A DNA stretch of 64,000 bases from Falsirhodobacter deserti (GTDB lineage Bacteria; Pseudomonadota; Alphaproteobacteria; Rhodobacterales; Rhodobacteraceae): the NCBI RefSeq assembly GCF_004015795.1, contig NZ_ML137218.1, positions 531,048-595,047 on the forward strand, written 5' to 3'. The notes beneath the pieces were generated by a model. It worked only from the letters and a program-made list of their open reading frames with translations, was not told the DNA's origin and searched no databases. This document shows positions 1-9,767 of the stretch, piece by piece. Position 1 is the first letter of the stretch, and each line of letters opens with the position of its first letter. The position numbers and the translations under genes are program-made.

Positions 1-254
1 TCATGCCGCGCGTGCGCGGCTTCGTACGCATGGGCGAACGTCGCTGGGATATCGTTCTGGACCGCGGGCAGCGCATCATGCTGCCGGTGGAACAGCCCGT
101 TGCCGCGCTGGAACGGATCCTTGCGCTGGACAAGGCGCAGGACCTGCTGGCCCGCGACGTGATCGTGATTGATTTCCGACTGAAAGAACGCCCCGTGCTT
201 CGACTCGCGCCGCATGCCGCCGCCGAGCTTCGCGCCGCACGCGGCCACAAATGA
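1..254 (+). CDS. ftsQ: Cell division protein FtsQ, C-terminal fragment
   Basis: Only the last 83 codons are present; the gene enters from the left edge and the first complete codon is at 3. The segment matches the C-terminal end of the FtsQ periplasmic domain (RRWDIVLDRG, then ALERILALDKAQDLLARDV and a terminal RLKERPVLRL strand). FtsQ is a bitopic inner-membrane divisome protein that links FtsA/FtsZ to FtsL, FtsB and FtsI. The call rests on this partial similarity and on position directly before ftsA; 13 bases separate its stop from the ftsA start, so the two are surely cotranscribed. Confidence 0.85.
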   Translation, partial: MPRVRGFVRMGERRWDIVLDRGQRIMLPVEQPVAALERILALDKAQDLLARDVIVIDFRLKERPVLRLAPHAAAELRAARGHK

Positions 255-267
255 CGCGAGGGCACCG

Positions 268-1602
268 ATGACCGACCTCTACCAGTCCCAGCGAGCGATG
301 CGGAACATGCGCCGCGCGGCGATCCAGCGCGGGGTCATCGCGATCCTTGATGTCGGATCGACCAAGATCGCCTGCCTGATCCTGCGCTTTGACGGGCCGG
401 ACCGGCTGCATGACCATGACGGCGTGGGCAGCATGGCGGGGCAAAGCCAGTTCCGCGTCATCGGGGCGGCCAGCACCCGGTCGCGTGGCGTCCGCTTTGG
501 CGAAATCAGCGTGATGAACGAAACGGAGCGTGCGATCCGCACCGCCGTTCAGGGTGCACAGAAGATGGCCAATGTGCGGGTCGATCACGTCATCGCCACC
601 TTCTCGGGGGGGGAGCAGCGCAGCTATGGCCTTGCGGGTGAGTGGGAGCTGCACGACAGCGTCGTGACCGAACAGGACGTGGCCCGCGTGCTTTCGGCCT
701 GCGATGTCCCCGATATCGGGCAGGGGCGGGAGGTGATGCACGCCCAGCCGGTGAACTTCGCGCTGGATCACCGTTCTGGCCTTGGCGATCCGCGGGGCCA
801 GATCGGCAACCGCCTTGCCTGCGACATGCACATGCTGTCGGTGGATGCCAGCACGATCCAGAACCTGCTTTACTGCATCAAGCGCTGTGATCTGGAACTG
901 GCTGGCATCGCCTCGTCAGCCTATGTCTCGGGCATCGCCAGCCTTGTGGAGGACGAGCAGGAGCTGGGCGCGGCCTGCATCGACATGGGCGGTGGGTCTA
1001 CCGGCATTTCCATCTTCATCAAGAAGCACATGATCTTCGCGGATTCGGTGCGAATGGGGGGCGACCACGTCACCTCCGACATCTCCAAGGGGTTGCAGAT
1101 CCCGCTGGCGCAGGCCGAAAAGATCAAGGCCACGCGGGGCGGCGTTTATGCCACGGGGATCGACGACCGGGACATGATCTCCATCGGGGCGGACACGGGC
1201 GATTGGGACAAGGACAGCCGCACCGTCAGCCGGACGGAACTGATCGGCATCATGCGCCCCCGCGTCGAGGAGGTGCTGGAAGAGGTTCGCGCCCGCCTGG
1301 ACGCCGCCGGCTTCGATCACCTGCCCAGCCAGCAGATCGTGCTGACCGGCGGGGCAAGCCAGGTGCCGGGGCTGGACGGACTTGCGGCGCGCATTCTTGG
1401 CCAGCGCGTCCGTCTGGGCCGCCCGCTGCGGGTGCAAGGCCTGCCGCAGGCCATCACGGGCCCGGCCTTCGCCTCGGCTGTGGGGCTGTGCCTGTTCGCC
1501 GCCCACCCGCAGGACGAATGGTGGGATTTCGACATCCCGAGCGAGCGTTACCCCGCCCGATCGCTGAAACGGGCGCTGCGCTGGTTCAAGGATAACTGGT
1601 GA
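268..1602 (+). CDS. ftsA: Cell division protein FtsA (actin-like FtsZ membrane anchor)
   Basis: This 444-residue actin-fold ATPase tethers FtsZ to the membrane and recruits later divisome proteins. The phosphate-1 motif DVGSTK lies at residues 28-33 and the phosphate-2 motif DMGGGSTG at 239-246. The C-terminus (RALRWFKDNW) has the basic, aromatic character of the FtsA amphipathic membrane-targeting helix. An earlier in-frame ATG at 214 would lie inside ftsQ; the ATG at 268 is preferred because it is preceded by GCGAGGG and gives a normal FtsA N-terminus. It sits between ftsQ and ftsZ, the usual dcw order. Confidence 0.97.
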   Translation: MTDLYQSQRAMRNMRRAAIQRGVIAILDVGSTKIACLILRFDGPDRLHDHDGVGSMAGQSQFRVIGAASTRSRGVRFGEISVMNETERAIRTAVQGAQKMANVRVDHVIATFSGGEQRSYGLAGEWELHDSVVTEQDVARVLSACDVPDIGQGREVMHAQPVNFALDHRSGLGDPRGQIGNRLACDMHMLSVDASTIQNLLYCIKRCDLELAGIASSAYVSGIASLVEDEQELGAACIDMGGGSTGISIFIKKHMIFADSVRMGGDHVTSDISKGLQIPLAQAEKIKATRGGVYATGIDDRDMISIGADTGDWDKDSRTVSRTELIGIMRPRVEEVLEEVRARLDAAGFDHLPSQQIVLTGGASQVPGLDGLAARILGQRVRLGRPLRVQGLPQAITGPAFASAVGLCLFAAHPQDEWWDFDIPSERYPARSLKRALRWFKDNW

Positions 1603-1767
1603 CGAAAAGGCGGCGGGATGCCGCCGATAGGCCTTAAATTTAACCGTATCGTGGCCTGAAAGGCCTTTTGGGGATGACGTTGGATGCCTGCACCGATAGG
1701 ATCGGATACAAAGCAGCGGATTGGTGCCCCCGAATGGCGCCGCGGAATTGAACACAGGCGGAAAACA

Positions 1768-3387
1768 ATGCGTCTCACCTTGATGAACGACCAACAGGAA
1801 GAACTGAAGCCGCGCATCACCGTGTTCGGGGTGGGGGGCGCTGGCGGCAATGCTGTCAACAACATGATTGAACAGCAGCTTGAGGGCGTGGAGTTCGTGG
1901 TTGCGAACACCGACGCGCAGGCGCTGCAGCAAAGCAATGCCCAGGCCAAGATCCAGATGGGCATGAAGGTGACCGAAGGTCTGGGCGCAGGCGCGCGCCC
2001 CTCGGTCGGCGCAGCCGCGGCTGAAGAAACGATTGAAGAGATCGTGGACCATCTGGCCGGCGCGCACATGTGCTTCATCACTGCCGGCATGGGCGGCGGC
2101 ACCGGCACGGGCGCAGCGCCCATCATCGCGCAAGCCGCGCGCGAACTGGGCGTTCTGACCGTTGGCGTTGTTACCAAGCCCTTCCAGTTCGAAGGCAACA
2201 AGCGGATGCGCCAGGCTGACGAGGGGATCGAGGCCCTTCAGAAGGTCGTGGATACGCTGATCATCATTCCGAACCAGAACCTGTTCCGTCTGGCCAACGA
2301 CCGCACGACCTTTACAGAAGCCTTCGCGATGGCCGACGACGTTCTGTATCAGGGCGTGAAGGGCGTGACGGACCTCATGGTGCGTCCGGGCCTCATCAAC
2401 CTCGACTTTGCGGACGTGCGCGCCGTGATGGACGAGATGGGCAAGGCCATGATGGGCACGGGCGAGGCCGAGGGCGACGAGCGCGCGAAGATGGCCGCCG
2501 AGAAGGCCATCGCCAACCCGCTGCTGGACGAGGTGAGCCTGAACGGCGCGAAGGGCGTGCTGATCAACATCACCGGCGGCTACGATCTGACGCTGTTCGA
2601 ACTGGACGAAGCCGCCGAGGCCATCCGCTCCAAGGTCGATCCGGATGCCAACATCATCGTCGGTTCCACGCTGGACACCACGATGGAAGGCCGCCTGCGC
2701 GTTTCGGTCGTCGCCACAGGGATCGAGGCTGTGAAGTCGCAAGCCGAAGCCACGCCGGCCCGCCGCCCGCTGTCGCAACCGCTGACCCAAGCCGCCCCGC
2801 AGGTTGAAGAACGTCCTGCGCCCGCGCCGCAACCCGCCGGGGCCGCTTCGCGTCCCGCACCACAGCCGCCGATGCAGCGTGCCGTGTTCGAACAGCCGCA
2901 GGACAACGCTGCCGAGGAAACGGACGAGCTTCCGCCCCCCGCCTATCGCGCGCAACCTACGGCACCCGCGCCGCAACCGGCGGCACCGCAGCCGCGCGTG
3001 CAGCGCCATGTGCCCCAACAAGTGACCGAGGATGCTTCCAGCTTCGTCGCTCCGCGCGGGCGTCAGGCTGTTGGCCAGCCGGGTTCGCCTTCGCCGGAAA
3101 CGATGGCGCGTCTGGCCGCCGCCGTCAGCAAGGCACCGCCGCGTGGAACTGCCGCCCCGCGTCCGCAGCAACCCGCGCCCCGTCAGCCTGCACCGCAGGC
3201 CGAAAAGCCGCGCTTTGGGATCGGCTCGCTGATCAACCGGATGGCAGGCCACTCCGAACAGCCGCAGCCCGAACCGCGCCAGCAGCCGCGCAGCCAGCAG
3301 CAGGTCGCCTATGAGGAAGAGCAGGAACCGAACCCAGAGCAGGAACGGATCGAGATTCCGGCCTTCCTTCGCCGCCAGGCGAACTGA
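1768..3387 (+). CDS. ftsZ: Cell division GTPase FtsZ
   Basis: This 539-residue tubulin homologue forms the Z ring. The GTP-binding signature [10 protein letters not shown] is at residues 109-118 and the T7 synergy loop NLDFADV at 211-217, so both halves of the GTPase site are present. After the globular core comes a roughly 190-residue Pro/Gln/Ala-rich linker, long compared with E. coli but normal for alphaproteobacteria, then the conserved tail IPAFLRRQ that binds FtsA. An upstream in-frame ATG at 1684 exists; 1768 is chosen because translation then begins MRLTLMND just before the conserved [14 protein letters not shown]. The 165-base gap after ftsA probably carries an ftsZ promoter, though none was clear. 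A strong terminator follows. Confidence 0.98.
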   Translation: MRLTLMNDQQEELKPRITVFGVGGAGGNAVNNMIEQQLEGVEFVVANTDAQALQQSNAQAKIQMGMKVTEGLGAGARPSVGAAAAEETIEEIVDHLAGAHMCFITAGMGGGTGTGAAPIIAQAARELGVLTVGVVTKPFQFEGNKRMRQADEGIEALQKVVDTLIIIPNQNLFRLANDRTTFTEAFAMADDVLYQGVKGVTDLMVRPGLINLDFADVRAVMDEMGKAMMGTGEAEGDERAKMAAEKAIANPLLDEVSLNGAKGVLINITGGYDLTLFELDEAAEAIRSKVDPDANIIVGSTLDTTMEGRLRVSVVATGIEAVKSQAEATPARRPLSQPLTQAAPQVEERPAPAPQPAGAASRPAPQPPMQRAVFEQPQDNAAEETDELPPPAYRAQPTAPAPQPAAPQPRVQRHVPQQVTEDASSFVAPRGRQAVGQPGSPSPETMARLAAAVSKAPPRGTAAPRPQQPAPRQPAPQAEKPRFGIGSLINRMAGHSEQPQPEPRQQPRSQQQVAYEEEQEPNPEQERIEIPAFLRRQAN

Positions 3388-3410
3388 CACTTCGAAACAT
3401 TCTGACAAGA

Positions 3411-3437
3411 AAGCCCGGCGCATGCCGGGCTTTTTGT
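3411..3437 (+). terminator. Rho-independent terminator after ftsZ
   Basis: A 7-bp perfect stem (GCCCGGC / GCCGGGC, 3413-3419 with 3424-3430) closes on a GCAT loop and is followed by five T. It lies 25 bases after the ftsZ stop and separates the division genes from lpxC. Confidence 0.85.
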
Positions 3438-3559
3438 TGCTTATCAACGTCCTGCATGTGTCACACAGCGTCACAAAGAGTGAATTGAGGATGGGGCGAG
3501 GATTTCCTAATTAACATTCAGATCACGGCGCATGCGTCGGGAATGAAGGAAGGTTCGTC

Positions 3560-4480
3560 ATGCAACGCACTCTGAAGTCCGCAGTCAGCTTCTCGGGTCT
3601 GGGCCTCCACACGGGGCGTCCGGTGCGTATGATCGTGCGGCCTGCCTCGGCGGATTATGGAATCTGGTTCCGCCGCACCGACCTGACGCTGGGCGATACG
3701 CTGATTCCCGCCCGCTGGGACGCGGTGATCCCCTCCAAGCTTTGCACGCTGCTTGAAAACCCGGAAGGGGCAAGCGTTTCCACGGTGGAACACGTGATGG
3801 CCGCGCTTGCGGGCTGCGGCATCCACAATGCCCTGATCGAGATTGACGGACCGGAAGTTCCGATCCTCGATGGTTCTGCCGCGCCCTTCGTGAACCGTTT
3901 TGTTGCTGTTGGTCTGCGCGAACAGCTGGTGCCCGTGCGTGCCATCCGCATCTTGGATACGGTTGAGGTGCGCGAGGGTGAGGCCGTTGCGCGGCTGGAA
4001 CCGGCCGACATGCTGGAGATCAACTTCCAGATCGACTTCGTGGAAAAGGCGATCGGCCATCAGCAAAAGCGCCTGAACATGGCCAATGGGGCCTTCGTGC
4101 GAGAGCTGTGCGACAGCCGTACCTTCTGCCGTCAGGCCGATGTGGATGCGATGCGCGCCAACGGCCTTGCCCTTGGCGGTACGGTTGAGAACGCGGTCGT
4201 GTTCGATGGCGACCGCGTGGTCAGCCCCGGCGGCCTGCGCCACCCTGACGAGCCTGTGCGCCACAAGATGCTGGACGCCCTTGGCGATCTGGCGCTGGCC
4301 GGCGGCCCCATCCTTGGCCGTTATACCGGCATCCGCGCGGGCCATGCGATGACGAACCGCCTGCTGCGCGCCCTGTTTGCCCGCCGCGACGCGTGGCAGA
4401 TGGTGGAGTGTGGCACCCATACCGGGCTGAAGCTTCCGGGCGTGGGCGTGGTGCGCGCCGATCTGCCTGCAGTGGCTTGA
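3560..4480 (+). CDS. lpxC: UDP-3-O-acyl-N-acetylglucosamine deacetylase LpxC
   Basis: LpxC is the zinc-dependent enzyme that commits to lipid A synthesis by deacetylating UDP-3-O-acyl-GlcNAc in the cytosol. The 306-residue product has the family's length. Zinc ligands are visible as H78 in VEHVMAAL and H235/D239 in HKMLDALGD, and the catalytic base as H262 in RAGHAM, matching the spacing of E. coli H79, H238, D242 and H265. GAAGGAAGG upstream serves as ribosome site. The 120-base leader after the ftsZ terminator must hold its own promoter. Confidence 0.97.
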   Translation: MQRTLKSAVSFSGLGLHTGRPVRMIVRPASADYGIWFRRTDLTLGDTLIPARWDAVIPSKLCTLLENPEGASVSTVEHVMAALAGCGIHNALIEIDGPEVPILDGSAAPFVNRFVAVGLREQLVPVRAIRILDTVEVREGEAVARLEPADMLEINFQIDFVEKAIGHQQKRLNMANGAFVRELCDSRTFCRQADVDAMRANGLALGGTVENAVVFDGDRVVSPGGLRHPDEPVRHKMLDALGDLALAGGPILGRYTGIRAGHAMTNRLLRALFARRDAWQMVECGTHTGLKLPGVGVVRADLPAVA

Positions 4481-4580
4481 AAGGCGTTTTGCCACCCGGA
4501 TTTTTCTGTGCTACGACATCCCGAACACCTCGCCCTGCCGCAAGGCCGGGCAGCGGGACAAGCACGAGGACAGGCGGAAG

Positions 4581-5423
4581 ATGACAGGCAGGAAGTCAGG
4601 CAGGCAGTTCCTTGGCACGATGCTTGTGTTGGGGCTGTTGGCCGGATGCGGTGCCCGCAGCGAAGAAGACACGGCCGATCTGGAAAGCCTGACGGCGCAG
4701 CAGATCTTCGACCGGGGCGAAACGGCGCTGAACGAAGATAAGCCGGAACGCGCGGTCACCTACTTCTCGGGCGTGGAGCGGCTTTATCCTTACACGCAAT
4801 ACGCCAAGCGATCGCTGATCATGCAGGCCTATGCCTATCATCAGTCGCGGGAGTATGAGGACGCCCGCAGTGCCGCCCAGCGTTTCCTTGATTACTACCC
4901 TGCCGATCCGGATGCGGCTTATGCCCAGTATCTTCTGGCGCTGTCCTATTACGACCAGATCGACGAGGTTGGCCGCGACCAAGGCCTGACATTCCAGGCG
5001 CTGCAGGCGCTGCGCACGGTGATCGAACGGTATCCCGACAGCGAATACGCCCGTCAGGCCATGCTGCAATTCGACGTGGCTTATGATCAGCTTGCCGCGA
5101 AAGAGATGGAGATCGGCCGCTATTACCTGAAGCGGAAGAACTATACCGCCGCCATCAACCGCTTCCGTGCGGTGGTGGAGGAATATCAGACCACGAGCCA
5201 CACGCCCGAGGCGCTGCACCGCCTGGTCGAATCCTATCTGGCCCTTGGCCTGACGGATGAAGCGCAAACGGCGGGTGCGATCCTTGGCTATAACTATCAA
5301 TCATCGCCCTTCTATGACGACAGCTATCGCCTGCTGACGGGTGCGGGGCTGAACGCCCGCGATACGGGCGACAACTGGCTGTCCAGCATCTATCGGCAAA
5401 CGATCCGGGGCGAGTGGCTGTAG
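4581..5423 (+). CDS. bamD: Outer membrane assembly lipoprotein BamD
   Basis: This 280-residue lipoprotein belongs to the BAM complex that folds beta-barrel proteins into the outer membrane. A signal peptide ends in the lipobox LLAGC with acylated Cys23. The rest is a run of TPR-like helices; landmark stretches are GETALNEDKPERAVTYF, RLYPYTQYAKRS, LDYYPADPDA and IERYPDSEYA, which are characteristic of the BamD/ComL family. It lies 18 bases before recN, a common pairing in alphaproteobacteria, and is probably cotranscribed with it. Confidence 0.95.
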   Translation: MTGRKSGRQFLGTMLVLGLLAGCGARSEEDTADLESLTAQQIFDRGETALNEDKPERAVTYFSGVERLYPYTQYAKRSLIMQAYAYHQSREYEDARSAAQRFLDYYPADPDAAYAQYLLALSYYDQIDEVGRDQGLTFQALQALRTVIERYPDSEYARQAMLQFDVAYDQLAAKEMEIGRYYLKRKNYTAAINRFRAVVEEYQTTSHTPEALHRLVESYLALGLTDEAQTAGAILGYNYQSSPFYDDSYRLLTGAGLNARDTGDNWLSSIYRQTIRGEWL

Positions 5424-5441
5424 GCCCTTTGGGGGAAGACC

Positions 5442-7079
5442 ATGCTCCGCACGCTCGATATTCGGGACATGCTCATCATCGAGCGGCTTTCGCTGGCGTT
5501 TCAACCGGGACTGAACGTCCTTACGGGTGAAACGGGGGCGGGCAAGTCGATCATGCTTGATGCGCTTGGCTTCGTGCTGGGTTGGCGCGGGCGGGCGGAA
5601 CTGGTGCGCGCCGGTGCCGCCACGGGCGAGGTGACCGCCGTGTTCGACCTGACGCCCGCCGTGCGTGCCGTGCTGGATGAAGCCGGCATCGCCGCCGAGG
5701 ATGAGGTGATCCTGCGCCGCGTGAACCATGCCGACGGACGCAAGACGGCATGGGTGAACGATCGGCGTGTCTCGGGCGAGGTGCTTCGCGCCCTTTCCGA
5801 TGTGCTGGTGGAACTGCATGGCCAGCACGATGATCGCGGCCTTCTGAACCCGCGCGGCCATCGGCTGATGCTGGATGCCTTTGCGCAGGTGGATGTGGGG
5901 CCGGTGCGGCGGGCATGGGTTGAACTTGGCCGCGCCCGCACCCGCCTGCAAGAGGCGGAGCGGGCGCTGGAAGCCATTCGCGCGGAAGAGGATTTCCTGC
6001 GCCACGCGGTTGCCGAACTTGACAAGCTGGACCCCCAACAGGGCGAGGAAGCGAGCCTCGATGCCCGCCGCCGCGCCATGCAGGCGGCAGAGCGGATTCG
6101 CGACGACATCGCCCGCGCCCATCAGGCGATGTCCGATCAAGGGGCCGAGGGGTTGCTGATCGACGCCACCCGCTGGCTGGAAGGGGCGGCGGACCGTGCC
6201 GAGGGGCGACTGGAACTGGCGATGGCCGCGCTGACTCGGGCCATGGTCGAACTGGGCGAAGCGCAGCAGGGTGTCGAGGATTGCCTGACTGCGCTGGATT
6301 TCAACCCGTCCGAGCTGGAGGCAATGGAGGAGCGGCTTTTCGCCATCCGTGCCCTTGCCCGCAAGCACAACGTTCTGGCGGACGAACTGGGCGAGTTTGC
6401 CGAAGGCCTTCGCCGCCGCCTTGCTGCGCTGGACGGGGGCGAGCGGGACATCGCCGCCCTGCGTCGCGCGGTTTCGGAAGCCGACATGGCCTATCGGAGC
6501 GAGGCCGAAGCGCTGACCTCCACCCGCCGGAAGGCGGCGATGCGTCTGGACAAGGCGATGGCTGCGGAACTTGCACCGCTGAAGATGGAACGGGCTGTGT
6601 TCGAAACGCTGGTCACCCCTGCCGATGCGGGGCCCGAAGGCGTGGATGCGGTGGCCTTCACCGTTGCCACCAATCCCGGTGCGCCTCCCGGCCCGCTGAA
6701 CAAGATCGCCTCGGGCGGGGAGCTTTCGCGCTTTCTTCTGGCGCTGAAGGTGTGCCTGACGGGCGATACCCGCGATGTGACGATGATCTTCGACGAGATC
6801 GACCGCGGTGTCGGCGGGGCCACGGCCAATGCGGTCGGTCGCCGCCTGAAGGCGCTTGCCGAAGGCGGGCAGGTTCTGGTTGTCACGCACTCGCCGCAGG
6901 TGGCGGCCCTTGGATCCCATCACTGGCGCGTGGAAAAGCGGGTGAAGGGCGGAATGACCACATCCACCGTGGTGGGTCTGGACCATGACCAGCGGGTGGA
7001 GGAGGTGGGCCGCATGCTTGCCGGCGATACCGTGACCGAGGCCGCGCGCGAAGCTGCGCGCGACCTGCTCGCGGGTTAG
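5442..7079 (+). CDS. recN: DNA repair protein RecN
   Basis: RecN is an SMC-like ATPase used in double-strand break repair. The 545-residue product starts with the family N-terminus (MLRTLDIRDMLIIERL) and has a Walker A GETGAGKS at residues 29-36. A coiled-coil central region follows, then the C-terminal half of the ATPase: the ABC-type signature ASGGELSRF, Walker B MIFDEIDRGVGG and VTHSPQVAA. Length and domain order are normal. Its 3' end overlaps the convergent aminotransferase gene by four bases. Confidence 0.97.
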   Translation: MLRTLDIRDMLIIERLSLAFQPGLNVLTGETGAGKSIMLDALGFVLGWRGRAELVRAGAATGEVTAVFDLTPAVRAVLDEAGIAAEDEVILRRVNHADGRKTAWVNDRRVSGEVLRALSDVLVELHGQHDDRGLLNPRGHRLMLDAFAQVDVGPVRRAWVELGRARTRLQEAERALEAIRAEEDFLRHAVAELDKLDPQQGEEASLDARRRAMQAAERIRDDIARAHQAMSDQGAEGLLIDATRWLEGAADRAEGRLELAMAALTRAMVELGEAQQGVEDCLTALDFNPSELEAMEERLFAIRALARKHNVLADELGEFAEGLRRRLAALDGGERDIAALRRAVSEADMAYRSEAEALTSTRRKAAMRLDKAMAAELAPLKMERAVFETLVTPADAGPEGVDAVAFTVATNPGAPPGPLNKIASGGELSRFLLALKVCLTGDTRDVTMIFDEIDRGVGGATANAVGRRLKALAEGGQVLVVTHSPQVAALGSHHWRVEKRVKGGMTTSTVVGLDHDQRVEEVGRMLAGDTVTEAAREAARDLLAG

Positions 7080-8443
7080 GCGACCTCTGCGAACACCTTG
7101 CGAAGGGCGGAATCCAGCTTCTCGAACATCTCGTCCAGATGCGCAGGCGTGCAGATGAAAGGCGGGCAAAGAACGATGCTTTGCCCCAGCGGGCGGCAGA
7201 TCAGCCCGTGATCGGTGCAGGTGTTCGCGATCCGCTCGCTGATCGAAAGATCGCCGGGGAAGGGGGTCTTGGTGTTCTTGTCCTTTACCGCCTCCAGAGC
7301 GCCCATCAGGCCCTTGCCGCGCCATTCGCCGATATTGGGGTTTTCGGCCAGCTTGGCCATGCCCGCCTCGAATCGCGGGGTCAGGGCGCGGACATTCTCG
7401 GCCAAGCCCTCGTTCAGGATCAGGTCGATGGCCGCCAAAGAAATCGCACAGCCGACGGGGTGACCGGATGCGGTGAATCCATGCGGAAACTCCTCTACGG
7501 CTTCGGAGGCGGCTTGCAGCCGGTCGGCCAGATCCGGCCCAAGGATGATCGCGCCCATCGGGAAATATCCGGCCGTCATGGCCTTGGAGGCGATGATCGC
7601 ATCAGGCACGAAATCATAGGTCTGGCTGCCCCAGACATTGCCGGTGCGCCCGAAACCGCAAATCACCTCATCGGCGACAAGGGGAATGCCATATTTCCGG
7701 AGCACGGGCTGGATCGCCTGAAAATACCCGGTCGACGGCGGGATCACGCCGCCCGCACCCATCACGGGTTCGGCAAAAAAGCCGGCGATGGTGTCGGGGC
7801 CTTCCTTGATGATGGTCGCCTCCAGTTCCCGCGCAAGGCGCTGCGTGAACTCTGCCTCTGTTTCGCCCGCTTGGCCGAAACGCCAGAAATGGGGGCAACC
7901 GACATGGATGAAGCCCGGCAGCGGCAGCCCGAACAGCGCGTTGTAAGGCTTGCCCGTCATGGATGCCGCAACCGCAGTCACCCCGTGATAGCTGTTCACC
8001 CGCGTGATGATCTTGCGCCGCTGCGGATGCCCTTCCGCCGCACCAAGAAACCAGAGCATCTTGACCAGCGTGTCATTCGCTTCGGATCCGGAGTTGGTGT
8101 AGAACACCTTGCCGCGGGGGAAGGGCGAAACCTCCACCAGTTTTTCGGAAAGCAAGACCGTCTGGTCCGACATGCGCCCGAACAGGCTGTGATACCCGGG
8201 GAATCGGTCGAACTGCGCCTTGGCCGCTTCCGCCATCTTCGGGTGATCGAAACCGGCGACCATGTTCCAAAGGCCCGAATTGGCATCCAGATAGGATTTG
8301 CCGTTGGTATCGACCACATATGGCCCGGTGCCATGTGTCAGCACCACCGTGCCGCGTTCGTTGATGGTGGGAAGGTCGGTAAAGCCATAGAAAGTTGCGG
8401 CTTCGGCACGGGCGTCCCAGCTATTGGGGGCAGCGTCACGCAT
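7076..8443 (-). CDS. Class III PLP-dependent aminotransferase (omega/putrescine-pyruvate type)
   Basis: This 455-residue fold-type I transaminase most resembles the SpuC/omega-aminotransferase group that moves an amino group from putrescine, gamma-aminobutyrate or beta-alanine onto pyruvate. Visible PLP-site features are TNSGSEAND at 116-124, the VADEV aspartate at D258 that binds the pyridine nitrogen, and the Schiff-base lysine K287 in IIASKAMTAG. It is the last gene of a minus-strand operon with PuuB-like oxidase and PuuA-like synthetase genes, which points to a diamine or its aminoaldehyde product as substrate. The exact amine cannot be told from sequence. Confidence 0.88.
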   Translation of the reverse strand: MRDAAPNSWDARAEAATFYGFTDLPTINERGTVVLTHGTGPYVVDTNGKSYLDANSGLWNMVAGFDHPKMAEAAKAQFDRFPGYHSLFGRMSDQTVLLSEKLVEVSPFPRGKVFYTNSGSEANDTLVKMLWFLGAAEGHPQRRKIITRVNSYHGVTAVAASMTGKPYNALFGLPLPGFIHVGCPHFWRFGQAGETEAEFTQRLARELEATIIKEGPDTIAGFFAEPVMGAGGVIPPSTGYFQAIQPVLRKYGIPLVADEVICGFGRTGNVWGSQTYDFVPDAIIASKAMTAGYFPMGAIILGPDLADRLQAASEAVEEFPHGFTASGHPVGCAISLAAIDLILNEGLAENVRALTPRFEAGMAKLAENPNIGEWRGKGLMGALEAVKDKNTKTPFPGDLSISERIANTCTDHGLICRPLGQSIVLCPPFICTPAHLDEMFEKLDSALRKVFAEVA

Positions 8444-8498
8444 GGCAGGCTCCTTGATGTCGGCCCCAGCCTAGACCCGCGCCCGCAGGCTGGCAATG

Positions 8499-9767
8499 TC
8501 AGAGGCCAAGCCTGTCGCGCATCGCATACCATGTCATCGCGGTTGCCAGCAGCGGCGCGCGCAGGGCCATCCCGCCAGGAAAGCGCTGCTGCGGCAAGCG
8601 GGCCATCAGGTCGAAGCGTTCGGCTTGTCCGGCGACCGCCTCGGCCAGAATGCGCCCGGCCAGCGTTGCCATCGCAACGCCATGGCCGGAATAGCCCGAT
8701 GCCGAAAGCACATTCGGGGCAACCCGCCGGAAACAGGGCATACGGTTCATCGTGATCGCCAGCGTGCCGCCCCACGCATAATCGATGCGGGCGTCCTTCA
8801 GCTGCGGATAAACCTCCAGCAACGGTTTGCGCACCGTCTTCACGATGTCGGGGAAGCGATAGCCATAGCTTTCGCCCCCGCCGAACAGCAGGCGGTTGTC
8901 ATCGCTCATCCGCCAGTAGTTGACGACGAAGCGTGTGTCATGCGCCGCGATGGGTGCCATCAGCTTGTCCAGCGGCTCTGTCGCGATGATGAAGTTGTTG
9001 ATGGGCATGACCCGCGCGGCGATGCCAGGTTCCAGCCCGCCAAGATAGCCGTTGCAGGCAAGGATCACGTGATCGGCCTGAACATGGCCGTGTTCGGTAT
9101 GAACCGTGGTGCCGGCGATGCGCGTGACGGTGCTGCATTCGAATATCCGCGCCTGCGCCGCCTGTGCCAGCCCGAACACAAAGCTGAGGGGCTGGATATG
9201 CCCCGCCCCGTGATCGATATCGCCGCCTTTGAACACATCGGTGCCCAGCAGGGCGGCCAGTTCGGCCCCGTCCAGCGGGTGGATCTGGTCATACCCGTAA
9301 TCACGCGACAGCTTTTCGGCATAGGCGTGGGAATAGGCAACCTCGGTCATGCTGCGGCAGCCATGGGCAATGCCGGGGCGGAAGGTGACGGGCATGTCGT
9401 GCCTGTTGATCAGCTGGCGCACCAGCGCCTTCGCTTCCTGTCCCAGATCCCACAGGCGGCGGGCGTCGGGCAGACCGACCATCGCCTCCAGATCGTCCTG
9501 TTCCAGCCGCTGCCCCGATCCGACCTGCCCACCATTGCGACCCGACGCGCCGAAGCCGAGGCGATGCGCCTCCACCAGCGCGACGTCAAAGCCCCGTTCG
9601 GCCAGATGCAGCGCTGCCGAAAGCCCGGTATAGCCCCCGCCGACAACGCAGACATCGGCCCGGACAGCCCCTTCCAGTCGGGGAAAGGGGGCCAGCGGCG
9701 TGGCCGTCGCCGCGTAATAGCTGGCGGGGTATTCGCCGGGCCGGTCGTTGGCGGTCAGCAGGTTCAT
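8499..9767 (-). CDS. puuB: FAD-dependent oxidoreductase, gamma-glutamylputrescine oxidase-like
   Basis: This DAO-family flavoenzyme (422 residues) has a Rossmann dinucleotide-binding motif VVGGGYTGLSAALHLAERG at residues 41-59 followed by the GASGRNGGQ loop typical of the PuuB/OrdL group. PuuB oxidises gamma-glutamylputrescine to the aminoaldehyde with release of peroxide and ammonia. Its start overlaps the stop of the puuA-like gene by four bases (ATGA), so the two are translationally coupled, which strengthens assignment to the glutamylated amine route. Other N-substituted amines remain possible substrates. Confidence 0.85.
   Translation of the reverse strand: MNLLTANDRPGEYPASYYAATATPLAPFPRLEGAVRADVCVVGGGYTGLSAALHLAERGFDVALVEAHRLGFGASGRNGGQVGSGQRLEQDDLEAMVGLPDARRLWDLGQEAKALVRQLINRHDMPVTFRPGIAHGCRSMTEVAYSHAYAEKLSRDYGYDQIHPLDGAELAALLGTDVFKGGDIDHGAGHIQPLSFVFGLAQAAQARIFECSTVTRIAGTTVHTEHGHVQADHVILACNGYLGGLEPGIAARVMPINNFIIATEPLDKLMAPIAAHDTRFVVNYWRMSDDNRLLFGGGESYGYRFPDIVKTVRKPLLEVYPQLKDARIDYAWGGTLAITMNRMPCFRRVAPNVLSASGYSGHGVAMATLAGRILAEAVAGQAERFDLMARLPQQRFPGGMALRAPLLATAMTWYAMRDRLGL

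Noticed and set aside
1634..1646. TTAA-rich motif upstream of ftsZ as a CtrA site
   Set aside because: The two TTAA half-sites are two bases apart, not the seven needed for a CtrA box.
916..3474. 852-codon open frame on the minus strand across ftsA and ftsZ
   Set aside because: It is antisense to two well-conserved division genes, has no family similarity and reflects the scarcity of stop codons at high GC.
5301..7325. 674-codon minus-strand frame across recN
   Set aside because: It is a shadow of recN and the bamD end; composition is Arg/His/Gln-rich without domains.
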